A stretch of DNA of 64,000 bases, from contig NC_053413.1 of the NCBI RefSeq assembly GCF_016859285.1, positions 24,953,939 through 25,017,938 of the forward strand, given 5' to 3'. The translations under genes and the position numbers were made by a program. Below, one piece after another: positions 21,829 to 34,215 of this stretch. This DNA is from Xiphias gladius (lineage: Eukaryota; Chordata; Actinopteri; Istiophoriformes; Xiphiidae). Numbering within the stretch: position 1 is the first letter of the stretch; the number at the start of each line of letters is the position of its first letter. The notes beneath the pieces were generated by a model, which did not search any database, was not told the origin of the DNA, and saw only the letters and a list, made by a program, of their open reading frames with translations.

Positions 21829-23052
21829 GAGGCCTGTACTACGAAGCAAGCTCAGCATACCCTTGATGTCGTTGCGTTATCTGGCGTCACTGAGCCTAAC
21901 GCTGGCTGTCCTGGATAACCTGTGTCGCCAAGCTGGTTATCGACCGGCTCGGTTAACTCTGGGTCTTCCCGGCCGGCTACGAGCGCTCTCGTGATAAAAA
22001 GGTGGCGTTGTTTATTACAAGCAACGCCGTCAAAACCAGGAATAAAGTACTTAGTATGATGTGAGAAGAAGCGGTGACACCTGCAGGTAAATTCGGTTAG
22101 AGTGACATCCAAAAGGGATAATCAGCAAGGCGAAATGTAAACAACGTGATCACATAAATAGAATAGAAAAGAAACACTAGAACATAATTATCCAATTATT
22201 AAAGTCAGGCTAAGGATGTACTTTATATGAGTAGAGGAATTATTTTTAAGTGTCTGTTTCTTACTGAGTGAGTATTTTTGCTCGTTTATCTGATGATGAA
22301 CAAACTCTTATAAATATGTGATGCAAATTAGAAGAAAAGTTAAAGTAAAGTCAGACTGTTTCTGCTGCCAAACCGGAGAAGAAACGAGTGAAGAGACGAA
22401 AAGTAGTTTGTGTCTTATGAGGTCAGTCTGACTGAAATGTTCGTTTTAATCATGGGAAATATTTAACAGTGCGTGGTTAACTTTTCTAACAAAAAGACAT
22501 CAGGGGGTTTTGCTTTTATTCCCAGTTATCAGCACAAAGTTTCCTCCTGTTATTATTAAAAGTGTAAAATCCTCAACAATGTCAGGAATCCTGTCGGAAT
22601 GAAAGAATCTTTGTGCAATTAAAATGAAGCTATAATAGTTCTTATGTCGTTATTTAGTGTGAGACCCTCCCTCCGTTTGTTAGAAGCTCTGTTTTCAGAC
22701 CAGAGTGACACACCCGAAGCCTCAAACAGCAACACAATTCAACTGATGGCTCAAAATATCTGTTGCTCTTTATTATTTTTCTTTATTCTAAACTCCTCCG
22801 TCCATGTCGGAATCAGGTGGGAATGATGACTCTAGTTTCCCACTGATCTGATGAGCCAGTGTTTGGGCTGCTGACGTGCTTTGATTCGATCCTCTCAAGT
22901 TAACCCGCTCCGGAGCAGGTTTGGACTGCAGCATAAATTAGCCTGGCGGCGTACCCCGCTAAGAAGTGAGCCACCGCCGCCGCCCCGAAAACCCAGGGTT
23001 AAACCTGAAGTTACCTCGCTAACCACGAAACCTGCTTTGTAGCACAGGCCTC
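21829..23052. mobile_element. DNA transposon-like element with AGGCCTGT inverted ends
   Basis: The left end GAGGCCTGTACTACGAAGCA (21829-21848) matches the reverse complement of the right end (GAGGCCTGTGCTACAAAGCA, ending at 23052) with two mismatches in 20. The subterminal sequence 'acctgaagttacctcgctaa' near the right end is characteristic of a widespread fish DNA-transposon family that I recall with these ends. No transposase frame is recognisable, so it is probably a non-autonomous copy. Target-site duplications were not clear and the superfamily is not assigned. An 86-codon minus-strand frame at 21852-22112 has no family match I can name. Confidence 0.65.
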
Positions 23053-23164
23053 GGGCTATGTTATGTAGCCAACAGAGTTTCCAGGAGAGAGCGTGCCAGT
23101 CTGTCGGTCTGTCTCTGTCCCTGCATGTCTACCTGGCCGCCTGCCTGATTGTATCAGTCAGTCA

Positions 23165-23190
23165 CTCTGTCTGTCTGTCTGTCTGTCTGT
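23165..23190. repeat. (TCTG)n microsatellite
   Basis: Six to seven tandem CTGT units. Confidence 0.95.
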
Positions 23191-23287
23191 CACGGGTTGC
23201 CATTAATTTGTGTGATAAATGAATGTTTGCAAGTTGGGAGTTGAAGCCTTACACGATCTCTCAATAGAAACCTGTCAGTGTTGAAAG

Positions 23288-23335
23288 TGTTTTACATTGC
23301 ATCCGAGGCAGTTAGCTGACACTTATCCTGAGTGA
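23288..23335 (+). repeat. Degenerate common fish repeat core
   Basis: 'gtttacattgcatccgaggcagttagctgacacttatcctgagtgac' resembles the 'ggcagttagctgacgcttttatccaaagcgac' type of dispersed repeat. Only a short core remains. Confidence 0.5.
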
Positions 23336-26300
23336 CGTTCGGTGGGTGAAGAGCAACATTTTGCTTCAGCTCACCAAAACAAAACAGAAGGAAAAGACCA
23401 GCAGTCAAGTACAGCGATCAGGGGCTTGAAAGAGCAAGATGCTTACGTAGCAGTTCTTAAACCGCCGTCTGTATGCAAACACTACATCTACTCCGTTTCG
23501 TGTGCTTCTGCAAGCACCTACTGTGTGCGGATGAGTTCTGTCTCCCCCGGCGGCAGGGCTCAGTGGCTGTGCAAAGCCCGGGGTGAAGGGGAGGCGTCTG
23601 GGCAGGTTAACATCTCGGAGTGCCACTGTCAGCCACCTGTCTGCCGCTGTCCTGCTGCCAAAAATACGACGACTCGCAAGCCCTGGCATTGAGCTGCCTG
23701 GCGAGGCGAACCAAGCTGAAACACTGCTGTCGGGGGGGGGGGGGGGACTGCATACCTTCCATGCACGCTGGGTTCCAAAATATAGAATGGAGATCTAATG
23801 ACTCATAACAACTTCCATTACCACATAAATGTCATAATTCGTGATACATTTGAAAATGGTGTGCTCTGAGTGTTGAGGTAAATAAGTGCTACACAGGACG
23901 GGCGTTATCCACATCACAGAATAAATCCTTAGGTTAGTCGTGTCTATGATTTAGTATTTGGAGCTATTTCACACTATTTACTATTTTCCCACATATCCCA
24001 CTGTGCAGTGTTTTGTTTTTTTTACAGGCTGTCACCCACATTCTTTTACCGGAATCAAAGAAGCAGCACACAGGACTTAAAAACATCTCATTTTTCAAAT
24101 TCCCAGTTCCAGTGTCTAAATGCCGTCTCAGTTTTGTGTATTCTATTCCTTGTCCTAGAAAAGTACAGGTTTAATTTACTTAATAGGTGGGCATTCATCT
24201 CAAAAACACTGGCATTAAATTTTGTCAAAATATGAATTGTCACATCACAATCTACTAGTCACAGAAATGTGTTTTCTGTTTTCACAGGTGTGCTGAAAAC
24301 ACTATCATTTTGAAAAGTGTGGGTGTGTTTGTGAATATTTGGGCCGCAAATTACCCCTGAATACTTTTAATCATATGCTTTATTCCCACACATGATAAAA
24401 AGTCGCTCCGCGGGGCTGGAGAAAGACAGCGTGCCAGAGACCAGAGATTTGAAGGAATGTGGGTAAATGTGAGGATTTGCGATCGTACAAAAAGGGGTCT
24501 GAATAAACCAGACAGAAACAGAAAACCCGCCACCTGTTCGTTCGCATGGACGTGGCTGGGATCTAAAGGGAGGCAGAGGCTTTCTGGTGGGTTGGCATTC
24601 ATTTTAGTGTTCAGGATCTCAATCTGAATACACCTCTACTGCGCAGCTCCTCCTAGCAGCCCACAAAAACCAAGATGGAGCACATTCGGAGTAATGCTGG
24701 CACCGGAACATAAACAAAATCTCCTGGAATGACGGAAAGAGGCAACTAGCACTCCAGTTACAGTATGTTTCTCCGTATCCAAGTATTGGAAAACATCATG
24801 ACGACATTTTCCCATGGCTTTGTCATTGTGACGTGGGGACGGAGGGTGTGAACACTGCGGTTTTATCTGTGTTTATAAATCCCCTCACGGCAACATTCAC
24901 TTTTCTTCAGCCAGGTTCCTCAGTGAAAGGAATATCGAAGCGACAGTTCAGTTTTAGAGGGCTGTGAGCGCTGACTATTGAAAAAAAGCTTTCACTGACT
25001 GGAGGGTGGGTTTTTTTTCTTTTTCTTTTTCGCTATCTTGTGCCTTGTTTATGGAAAATCGCGTCTTTGAACTGAAACGTTTGCCAAATTGCCACAGACC
25101 AAAATGACAAATTCCGTGTGTGTGGCTCGCCTGAATAATTACACCTCCCTTTGTCAACACTGTAAAGATAAACAGTGATGCAATTCCCCTACCTGAGGAG
25201 GTTCAATTTGCAAAATCAGTCTTGTGTAAATCACGGTTCAGTCTTGTGTTGCGTGACACTGAACACTAAGTCCTCAAAAACTGCTGGAAATTCCATTAGT
25301 TCAATGCTTCTCGGGCAGCAGCGAAGGTTTCAGAGGGTTCCGGACGGTTTACCTTTGGATGCAGGGACAAACTTGTGTTTGCAGAGGGGAGGGGAAGCGA
25401 AAGGCCAACTGGCCACATCTCTGACCCTCCTCAGCTGCCATCCTGCGAGACCTTCCTCCATCGGGTCGCCTGGTCCAAGCAAATGACGCAGTTGCAGATC
25501 TTTTGAATGAAGTCTATCACCTTCTCTTGTACATTCTCGGGGGAGATGGGCTGTCGCAAGTATGTTTGCAACGTAAGACAACCAATTCAGAACCCAGAAC
25601 ATTAGACCAATGCCCTTCTGTTTCACCATAATCACTGTTACCTACTATAATACATGTATGTCAGATGCATGTATACACGTAGCGGACACATAAGATAAAT
25701 GAATTTGAATATGATGTTTGCCACGATATGTTAGACCGGTCCGTGCACGGTTATAGTTAAGCTTGTCTCAGTTATGATCTTAAACTCTTAAACAAAAACA
25801 AAGACGGCAAGACACCTAACCCCAATGTTGTCCAGAGTCCAGACAGGGGAACAACGTGGAAGCGCTGAGCAGAAATGTGCGGTGCTAAAGCACGATAAAG
25901 CGAAAACTACAATAAAAATCTCCCCCCAGATTCGCTGCTCAGTCACTGAGACCGGACTTTGTTGAAAGTTAGAGAAAATAGTCCTGGGTTGAAAAAAAAA
26001 AAAAAAAACTTGAAAGAATTTCATAATTGGATATGAATTTCCAAAAGAATATTTCCCTTCCATCACTAACTAACCTCCCCCTAATTGCTAATTACCCATC
26101 CTTAAATACCTCTGCCTGTCAGCCGACACCGACTTGTACATGCGCTCCCCTCACACATACACAAGGAGCTGCAGTAGTAACCATTATATGAAAATAAATT
26201 AAATGTAGGAAAATAAATACATTAGCATTTGTGACAAGCTTTCTTAATACGACTCATCTGTAGAAACCACTGTGTGCAAGAAATACTTCGGAATGAGCCA

Positions 26301-26539
26301 AACTTAGCTTTCGCTAATGGTGTGCATTTAAAAATCTTCATTTGTGCATTACACTAAATACAGACATTACTGCTTGGAAAATCATATTCACGCTTCCAGC
26401 TAAAACTCACTTTATGACCACCCAGTTCAAGAAACTCAGTTCGCCACATTACAAAACCCACGCCAGTCACAGAGTGCCGTGTACATGTCGAGAATAAACC
26501 GCGTTGTCTCCTGTAACATAATTAATGAATAAGCTGGTT

Positions 26540-27370
26540 TGGGTTAGAGACTGTGCGTGTCCATATCCACTTCAATGCACTGCTCTGGCAGAGGAGAGGA
26601 TGGAAAAACGATGGGGCAGAAGAGGGAGAAAAAAAGAAGTGGAGACAAAAATGAAATGTGAAAACAGGAGAAAAAGAAGTGGAGACGAAAATTAAAAGTG
26701 AAAACAGGAGAAAAAGACGCAGGGATGCAATGAGAGGGCAAGCTAGGCTGCAGCAGCCTGACAAGAGGCAAGAAGATAGGAGGTGAGAAGGTAAATTTGC
26801 TCAAGAAGTGGTGGAAGAGAAAGGTGCAGGAGGTGAGGAGAAGAAGAAGGAGACTGAAGGAGATGTGGACTGCTGAGAGGGGCTACAAGAAAAGGTCAGA
26901 GGGAGCCAATCAGGATCCCCAGACTCCTGCTTCCAGCCTCGCTCCAGGTGTCTGATGTGAGATCCCACCGGCAAGCCCCTGACCTTGAACAAAGAGAAGA
27001 GAGCAGTGACATATGAGGGGGGGTGGAGAGGTGTACAGAGGAAAGGAGGTGAAGGAAAAAGACACAGAAAGTGTTTAGAAAGAAAAGAAACCAGAGCAGA
27101 GGGCAAACTATTACAAAATGGGTTTCCAAGAAGGACTTGCATTTTGCATTAAAACAAATAGAGAGAAGATAAACAGCAAATTTGCTAATAAGAGGGCACA
27201 GAGGATAAAAATGTTCAGAGGAAATAGGGAAGGAATGGGGGGATTTCTGATGGAGGGGTAAGGTAGGACGGAGTCGGACAAGAGGAGGAGAGGGAAAACA
27301 CAGGAGTGAAGAGATAAAAGATGGATATGGAAAAATGGAGACAGACAATCAGATAAGGAGGAATGGGAGA
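26540..27370. repeat. Purine-rich strand-asymmetric tract
   Basis: About 800 bases in which the + strand is dominated by A and G (gaggag, gaaaag, aggaag), so the minus strand gives long Ser/Phe/Pro/Leu frames. These frames have no domain and should not be read as proteins. The tract contains a short tandem repeat at 26625-26722. Polypurine tracts can form triplexes; whether this one does is not shown. Confidence 0.75.
26625..26722. repeat. Minisatellite with about 40-bp unit
   Basis: Two full units and one partial unit begin GGAGAAAAAGAAGTGGAGAC (the first has two extra A residues). The units start at about 26625, 26667 and 26707, and units 1 and 2 both end 'gtgaaaaca'. It lies inside the purine-rich tract. 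Confidence 0.85.
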
Positions 27371-28084
27371 AGAAGCGGAATCTTTTTTTCTGTCATTTGT
27401 TACAATAAATTGTATAATGTCTGTAAATAGATTTGACTTGGCAGGTGTAGCTAGGCAGAGCTAGAAGGTGGTACAGAAAGAAGAGAAAAAAAAGCCTTTT
27501 AATAAAAGCGATCCTGCACCGCCACAAAATTATAAACTTGGCAAGTAAACTTATCGTGCATCCAGAGTTATCTACCTCACTGCCAAATTACCTCACCGCT
27601 TTGGCAGACACTCCCGCTCATTCAAATGTTGCTTTTTTTCAGGTCAGTGACTTCTTGCATAAATGTATCGCAAAACAAGAAATTAAATCTGAGATCAGCC
27701 AGTCAAACGTGCCGTGACTCAGATATAGAGAACACAGAGCCAAAATGATTTCTGTCTTTTAGTTAAATCTGTTTGGTCAAGCGGGAACAATACCAGGGTA
27801 ACTCAAGTACAGGAACAACAAAATTCTGCAAAAGGTACAGAGACACCTGAAAAATTCTCCGTTCTGTTCCGAGTCAACCACAGAAGAAGTGAAAACAGAA
27901 TTGAATCCAAGGACAGGAAACTGCGGTTCCTCGTACTTGGAAAACTAAGCCCATCAAAACTAAGTGAAGGCAAACTACAGCTCAGGCCGAAGCACATGCT
28001 ATTTCTTGGTGTGTTCTTAACCGCACAGCAGCAAAGAAACCATTTTAAATCCAAGATGGCTCCGGTTTTCTTACTAGCTCACAA
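27371..28084. other. Gene-free stretch
   Basis: AT-rich sequence with no gene, RNA or recognised repeat. Confidence 0.5.
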
Positions 28085-28470
28085 ACTGGAATGATCTCGA
28101 GCTGCGGTGCGCTGGGTGCTGCCACTAGTGACCGGCAGCCGTACGACCAAACCCGATGCTCCATCGCCCCCTGCACCGAAGTCCTCCAACTTCAAAGTCC
28201 ACGTGCCTGCGGATACGACCCACAGGAGCGTACCGGCGGCAGGCATTCCGTGTCTTCATTGTCCCGGTAACAATAATAAACACGCGGTTAAGGCTGTGGA
28301 GTGGCCATCGTTTGGTCAGGGTTAGGCACAAGAAAACTACTGGGGAAAAGATTGGGGAGAGGCACTTCCTAAAAGGCTGGAGGATCTCCGTCGTCATAGC
28401 TGCGTCACAGTTAGGTAGTTACACGGTTTCGCGAATTTACAGCTGCATTGTTGGCAGTTCGGTGGTGAGC
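28085..28470. repeat. CpG-rich segment, probable dispersed repeat
   Basis: This patch is richer in CpG than its surroundings and includes 'ggtcagggttaggcacaaga', which resembles the 'ggttaggcacaaaaactact' motif of a common fish repeat. A promoter CpG island is an alternative, but no exon or transcript signal adjoins it. Confidence 0.4.
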
Positions 28471-30019
28471 ACGTAACCCGGAGCAATGTCTCAGAGGGAC
28501 AGGACAGACAGACGGACAGAAAAAAGTGATTTCTGACCTTCATCCCCTCTTTTCCCTCTAGGCTGACTGTGTCAGAGTATAACCACCACAGAGGAAGATG
28601 AACCCGCTGGGTGCTGCAGCATCAAACACCCAAGTGTTGCTGATTCAGCCGACACTCCTGTGCTCTGTTTGTGAGCGCACGTACTGTACACACCTAAATG
28701 AACATTCATCAGTTTACATTCACATAAATCATCTTATAGGAAGCCGACACACCTACAGTCAAACCCTTGACACCATTGTCCTGACTACGTACATGTCACT
28801 AAATGTATAATCCATCATTTTTTTTTTTTTTTTTTAAATGCTCCAATCACAAATACACCAACAAAGGCTCTGTTCATAATTCACACCGAGCAGTTCACCA
28901 TACCTGCTAAAGTTGCCCAGGAATGCAAGTTTAAAATAGGTGTCAGCAAAACAGGTTTTACAAATGTTGTGTTTCATTGCTTTTTTTTGTAACCCGGTGA
29001 ATTTATTTGGCTGAGGGCTGGAAGGACTCTTTAAAGAGAATGCTAAATTAAATTATGGAGTTTTCCCTCTTCGGGCTGCGTTGGGTCTGACAGTGAAGTT
29101 ATTTCAGTGCCTATGTTTGGATATGAATAAATCAGAACGGCCTGTAAAAATCCGTCGTTAGTTGAGACTGAATGAGGCTGCCATTACAGTCTTCATCGCA
29201 GATTTTATTACTCAGTTATCTAGCACACACGCAGACGTGTTGTGTGCATCTCGGAAACAACAGGATACTGTATGTCTTTGTGACAACCTTTTCCACAGAC
29301 ACAACAGCAGCGTGTGTGTGTTTGTATCTTAAGGTGCGTGTTGAGCTGTGTGAGCGATTCTTCTCTTTGTTTATGGCTTGTTAGCGTTGAAGTTTTACTG
29401 GACTAAATGCAGCTTGGAGAGGAACAGCAAATTGGGGATCATTAGTCCATTTGCTGATTAGGGGGAAAAAAAACAGGTCCAGTTTCACTAGCAGGCTAAA
29501 GACAAACGAGGAGATTGCGCGTGGGGCGACAACTGGCCTGGTGCAACAAAGTGCACAACCAACTCTGTGACCACCACCCACATCAAGCACAGCAGGGGAA
29601 AAGCATGCACTTTGTCTGCTTTAAGGTTTGTAGCTGCAGACAGCTACATATCAGAGCTAAGGGAGGGAAATATGGACGACGTTTTATCACAGTATATGGC
29701 AACAGGGAGGCTCCGAAAGTCAGTGTTTTAGCTCCCACTGCCGTTTTGAAATGTTTGAAAAGCTCTTGTATGGTTCGGCTGAGGCAACAAAAAGACTTGT
29801 TAAAGGTTGGGGAGAGATCGTTGTTGTGGTTAATAAAACGGCAAACGTTAACTTGTATTTGTTTTCTGCCAGAATATATCAGATCTTGCAGCACAATATC
29901 CACCTGTAGTGACTACAGCCTTAGTCAGCTTTTTTCATGGTTATGTTTTTGTTTTACTGTTAAGATCAGGGAAAGTTCGCTGTCTAGTTTAATACACAGC
30001 GACTTCACACACACGACGT
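28471..30019. other. Gene-free stretch, possible conserved noncoding DNA
   Basis: No gene is seen. The sequences at about 29000-29170 and 29385-29480 are non-repetitive with TAAATTAAATTA-type words and could be conserved elements. The frame at 29515-30024 (169 codons) is unsupported by any domain. Confidence 0.4.
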
Positions 30020-30450
30020 GCTAAATCACATTTAACCAACATTGACCTTTCCCTAACCTCAACCAAAGTGCTTTTGTTGCCTAAAACCTAACCTCAGAGA
30101 GGACTTTGGATGCCAACCGCGGTCCCTGTTGTGACGGTTGTGTGCTTTGTACGCCGGGCCATCCACCCCACAACCACCTCCTAATGGATCCCCTGCTTGT
30201 ATAAGTAAACAAAAACAGTTGACGCTGAACGTAATCCAACCAGTGAGTACGTTTCCTACAAAATGTATTTGCTGTTGCAGTGTAGTTGTGTACGAAAAAA
30301 ATTATTTGCATAGGGCACAATAAACTGCGTGTGTTGACACTGAATGTTGGCACTGGACGTAAATCATGAGGTGCGGAATCATCAGACGTGGACGTAAATT
30401 CAAGGATAGTATAGATGGAGATAGAAATTGTAAAGACAATTTTTTTCTCT
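30020..30450 (+). repeat. Teleost dispersed repeat
   Basis: Successive blocks 'ccctaacctcaaccaaagtg', 'gttgcctaaaacctaacctc', 'cgggccatccaccccacaac' and 'acgtggacgtaaattcaagg' occur in the order I recall from a widespread fish repeat. The copy is diverged, its ends are approximate and I cannot name its family. Confidence 0.5.
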
Positions 30451-30734
30451 CATACCAACCATAATCGATCAGAAAAACTCAACCCTCAACGAAGTCACTC
30501 GTGTGAACAGGATACATGCTCATTCTTCGATCTAGGACAATCGGCGGCCTACTAACCCTCTGGGAGTCTGCATGATACATTTCCTCGCCATGTACGTCAG
30601 TTTTCCCCCTTCCGCCTTTGCTCAGGGTTGAGAACGAACTCCAAATCTCACTATAGGCTCAAACGGAATTTGGCCCTGTTACCCAGGATTCCTCTTCCTG
30701 AAAGTGGGCAGGGTCATGTGGGAAACGCCGGAGC

Positions 30735-30759
30735 CCACACACACACACACACACACACA
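30735..30759. repeat. (AC)n microsatellite
   Basis: About 25 bases of AC repeat. Confidence 0.97.
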
Positions 30760-31947
30760 AACGCGGTCACGCACTGTCCACAAAGACTTCATACCACACC
30801 TTCAGTGCAAACATGATAACACACACGCTTCATCACACATCTTATTAGTAAGGAACACAGTCTTGTCCTGTCCTGTTTGTGGATTGTGGTAGGATTTGTT
30901 GGGTGGGAGCGCTGTCTCTCTCCTCAGACAGCCGGGACTGCGAATGCGTTTGTGTTTTTGTGCGCGTGCGTCCGCGCTTGTGCTCTGTCCGGACCCTTCT
31001 CTCGCGAACCCTCCGCACTTCTATTTTATCTCCCACTTTTTCCACTGTCTTTTTAGCCGTCTCTCCCTTTGTTTGTCTCTTCATCTCTCTCACACATGCA
31101 CACACACAGACACACACACTTCAGGGATCCAGCTCACATGTGGTTCACTGTCTTTCTTCTGTTTCCCCGTTGTGTCTGCGAGGTGGAGCCGAGCCCTCGG
31201 GGCAATGATGTCTAATGAGCCGCTGGCTGCTCTGTGTGTGTCCGGAACGGAACAGAGAGACGACCTCGCTACTAACGCTGGAGCCATGTTATGTCTGTGG
31301 GGAAGCGCTCTGGAGCTGCAGCATCTTTAAAAGGATTTAGTGCAGCTGAGCGTGAAATTCCAATCTCGCATGGAGGATATCCTTATTTAAACAGATGTTA
31401 TAGCCACAACCACCTGGCAGCCTGGGTGAATGATCACCTGAGGGCTTATCTGTCTGTCTGTTTATTTATGTTTGTTTATACCTGATTGCTGATTGTAAAG
31501 TGATACATATAACCTAGAGTATATTATCCCTGGAGCACGTACACCAAATAATGTCTTCCTCTGGAAAAGACACACAGAATTGTTCCTTCAAACTCCTGCT
31601 GTACAGCAGGGAAGTGTTCAGGCATCACTGAAGAGACCAAAAAAAAAAAGGAAAAATCCCAAACATGTTCTGCAAACTGCCTGAAATATACGTAGCGAGC
31701 CCACTGCGTTTGTTTCGCGATCGTGCTGCAGAACATACATGAAATGCGCGAGGACGAGAAAGCGTATTGATAAGGAGTCGGAACGTGTAGGAGGTCTGCT
31801 GCAGTCGGGATGGAGCAGGGAAGCGGAGGGAGGGAAGCCGTGACACAGACATCAGGCACTGACATGCTGTCAGCGCTCTGCGGCGTGTGTCAGCTCAGTG
31901 CCGAGGGAGAAGGGAACCCCGCTGAGGGGAAAGTACACGGAAAGTAC

Positions 31948-32003
31948 ACTCTCTCTCTGTCTCTCTCTCTCTCTCTCTGCCTGTCTGTCTGTTTGTCTCT
32001 CTC

Positions 32004-32043
<40 letters not shown>

Positions 32044-32052
32044 CGTGCGTGC
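31948..32052. repeat. Compound microsatellite (CT)n-(TGTC)n-(TG)n-(TGCG)n
   Basis: CT-rich at 31948-31979, TGTC units to about 31998, TG at 32006-32039, then GTGC units to 32052. Confidence 0.95.
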
Positions 32053-33984
32053 ACTGCTGTCGCTATAACTCATCGCAGCTCTTCACAATGTACTCCTACA
32101 GACAGAGCTCTGTGGGTGTGATGTTGGTATTCACACAGTATCCTTGTTGCAGAGTGATTATATTAAGGCATCAGTTACAATGTTAACGCACATAAAAACA
32201 CCTCCAAAAAGGGCAGAGATACTAATGTTGCACTTGTTTACGATGCAAATCAACCAGTTTAAAGAATTTGTTTTCTTTCAGGTGTAAATTCAGCGGAGCT
32301 GCTGGGGTCAGACAAGATATCAAAAGGGAAGATAATCCTTTTTTTGTGTGTCCCATAATAATCTGACTTCAATCCAGAGTTATCACTGCAATAACTTTGA
32401 TTATCCTTTGATTTAATTGGGCAACATTTGGGAAATAAGACTCTTACATAAGGGAACATCAAATGTAGCTGATGAGGGTAAAGAGATCAGTACAACACAC
32501 AACTGTTATTAAGAGTTGGTGATTCACTTTGGTTTGGAAATAGGGGGGTTTGTTTTTCCGGGGGGCCCGTGGAGAGAAAAATTAGTCTATAGCCTGTGTT
32601 TGCCTTCTACAACTCATATAGTGCTGCTGCTACCAGTATCTATTAGTATAAATAGAAAGTTTAAACAATGCACCTCTGTCAGACTCATGGTCACTCTGAT
32701 ACTGTAGAATGTTTTTAATATCAGGAGGCTAAAAGGTGAAAATACAATCTTTGTAATGTGGGGAAATGTTTCAGCTTTCTAAAAATCAAATAATCACCTA
32801 TCCCAGCAAAGACAGAAACAGCCGATGTTTAGATCTTAACCACTGCCCCTCTTCCTTGCTCCTCTCTTGTCCTTTACAGGTTCAGCCTTTTGCTCCTCCC
32901 CGTCTCGCTCTCCGCTCCGTTTAGGGCCAGTGGCCTCTCGGCAGGACGTCCCATCGGAGCGATGAGCCGAGGCTGGAGGCAGGAGGTTCCCCGCACCTCG
33001 TAAGATGTCCCTGTGGCTAGCCAGCGGAGTGCCCTCCATCCTCCCTCCCCTCCCTTATAGGTGAATGAGGACTGAACCAAATTTAGGAGCTGAACTGTGG
33101 GGCTCTTATTCTGGTAATCTGTCATGTGTGAGCAAATGAGGACCATGTCATTCAGACCTGGGTGGCGCCAAGTAACTGAAGTGCTTTGCAGTTCTTTGAG
33201 TGGGAATGTAATCTGTAGAGGGTCAGCCATAACATCTCCCTTACAGGTTCAGCGCTCCACCATTTAATCGAATGGCCCGCGATTCAAACTACCTCTTGTC
33301 ACGCTTAAGGCCAGGGTATGTCGTCCAACCACGTCCGAGGCCAAAATTGTTTACGCCACAGCTGCACTCAAAAAAGTAGGGGGGAAAAGCCAGCTGAGAT
33401 GTGATGATTGTTAAAAATGAGGACAGCGGTAAGGGGGGACGGTCCACTAACCAGGCCAATCGCTGTGAAAGTTAGTGTGAAAGTCCAAGACAAGTGGTGA
33501 GATGAGTCTCCCTGTGTATGTCTGCTTAAGGGGGATCTCTGATTGGCCATGATTGAGTTCTACCCTTATAAACCAGTCTAATTCACAAAACCATAGTCTC
33601 CAATCTGCACTCTTGTTCGCTCAGTTCCTCAGTTCCCTGATTAAAATGCGTGTGTGTGTGTTTGCACTTCTACTTGTGCAGCCTGCACCTAACCAGGCCC
33701 TCGGTGCTCCATGCCTTCCTTTCCCCACTGCTGGCGTTCTCCGTTCCACTCTCCTCCCCGGGCGATCTCCTCCCTCCGTCTTCCACAAACCTCCTCTCGC
33801 GACTGAACGAAGGTAAAACGCGCGCACACTTATCTGAGTCTTGAAGAGTAGCAGGACATTACATAATCTACTCCACCATATCAATCTTTCCCATTTTTCT
33901 TATCTCGGTGGTTGATCGGAATTTCAACTTCGATGGTGCGACCGCGTCGCTGATGCAATTTAGATTGTTCCCCGCAGGTGGAGG

Positions 33985-34215
33985 ATTGGTGCCTCAGCAG
34001 GTTAGGACACAAGCCAAACATCACTGTACCTGCAGTGCTGTAGATTTGAATCATGTTTATCCTCAGTTGCACCTTTTTCCATACTGTGTCTCCTCTTCCT
34101 TCGCTGCTTGCTCACAGTTCTCCACCACCACTCTTCTCTGCCACACGTTACCTTCGATCCCTCGTCGTCCGATCTTCCCTGTTGTTCTCCCATATAGAAA
34201 TGCAGCTAAAATACC
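33985..34215 (+). mobile_element. Degenerate tRNA-derived SINE
   Basis: 'ttggtgcctcagcaggttag' at about 33985 resembles the A-box region of fish tRNA-SINEs ('ggtggcgcagcaggttaaga'). 'gtacctgcagtgctgtagat' and the B-box-like GATTTGAATCA at 34042-34052 follow in the expected order, then a CT-rich body ending 'tagaaatgcagctaaaatac'. The B box is degenerate, so the copy is old. Confidence 0.55.

Larger units (their letters stand above)
23053..26538. other. Gene-free stretch
   Basis: No coding gene is supported. It includes (TCTG)n at 23165-23190, a degenerate repeat core near 23288-23335, and a 15-base G run at 23732-23746. T- or A-rich runs occur near 25010 and 25991. The GC-richer part at 23460-23700 has overlapping frames on both strands but no recognised domain. 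Confidence 0.5.
30451..33984. other. Gene-free stretch
   Basis: No gene is supported. It includes an AC tract at 30735-30759 and a compound CT/TG/TGCG microsatellite at 31948-32052. A non-repetitive block at about 31200-31440 could be a conserved noncoding element. The minus-strand frame at 32874-33230 (118 codons) has no recognised domain. Confidence 0.5.

Noticed and set aside
26896-27348. 150-codon minus-strand Ser/Phe/Pro-rich frame
   Set aside because: It is produced by the purine-rich strand bias, with no domain or splice context.
29515-30024. 169-codon + strand frame
   Set aside because: It has no domain, an overlapping minus-strand frame of similar quality and average composition. 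It is probably chance.
32874-33230. 118-codon minus-strand frame, possibly an exon or repeat
   Set aside because: No domain was found and no splice-site reasoning supports it. Part of it may be an unnamed repeat.
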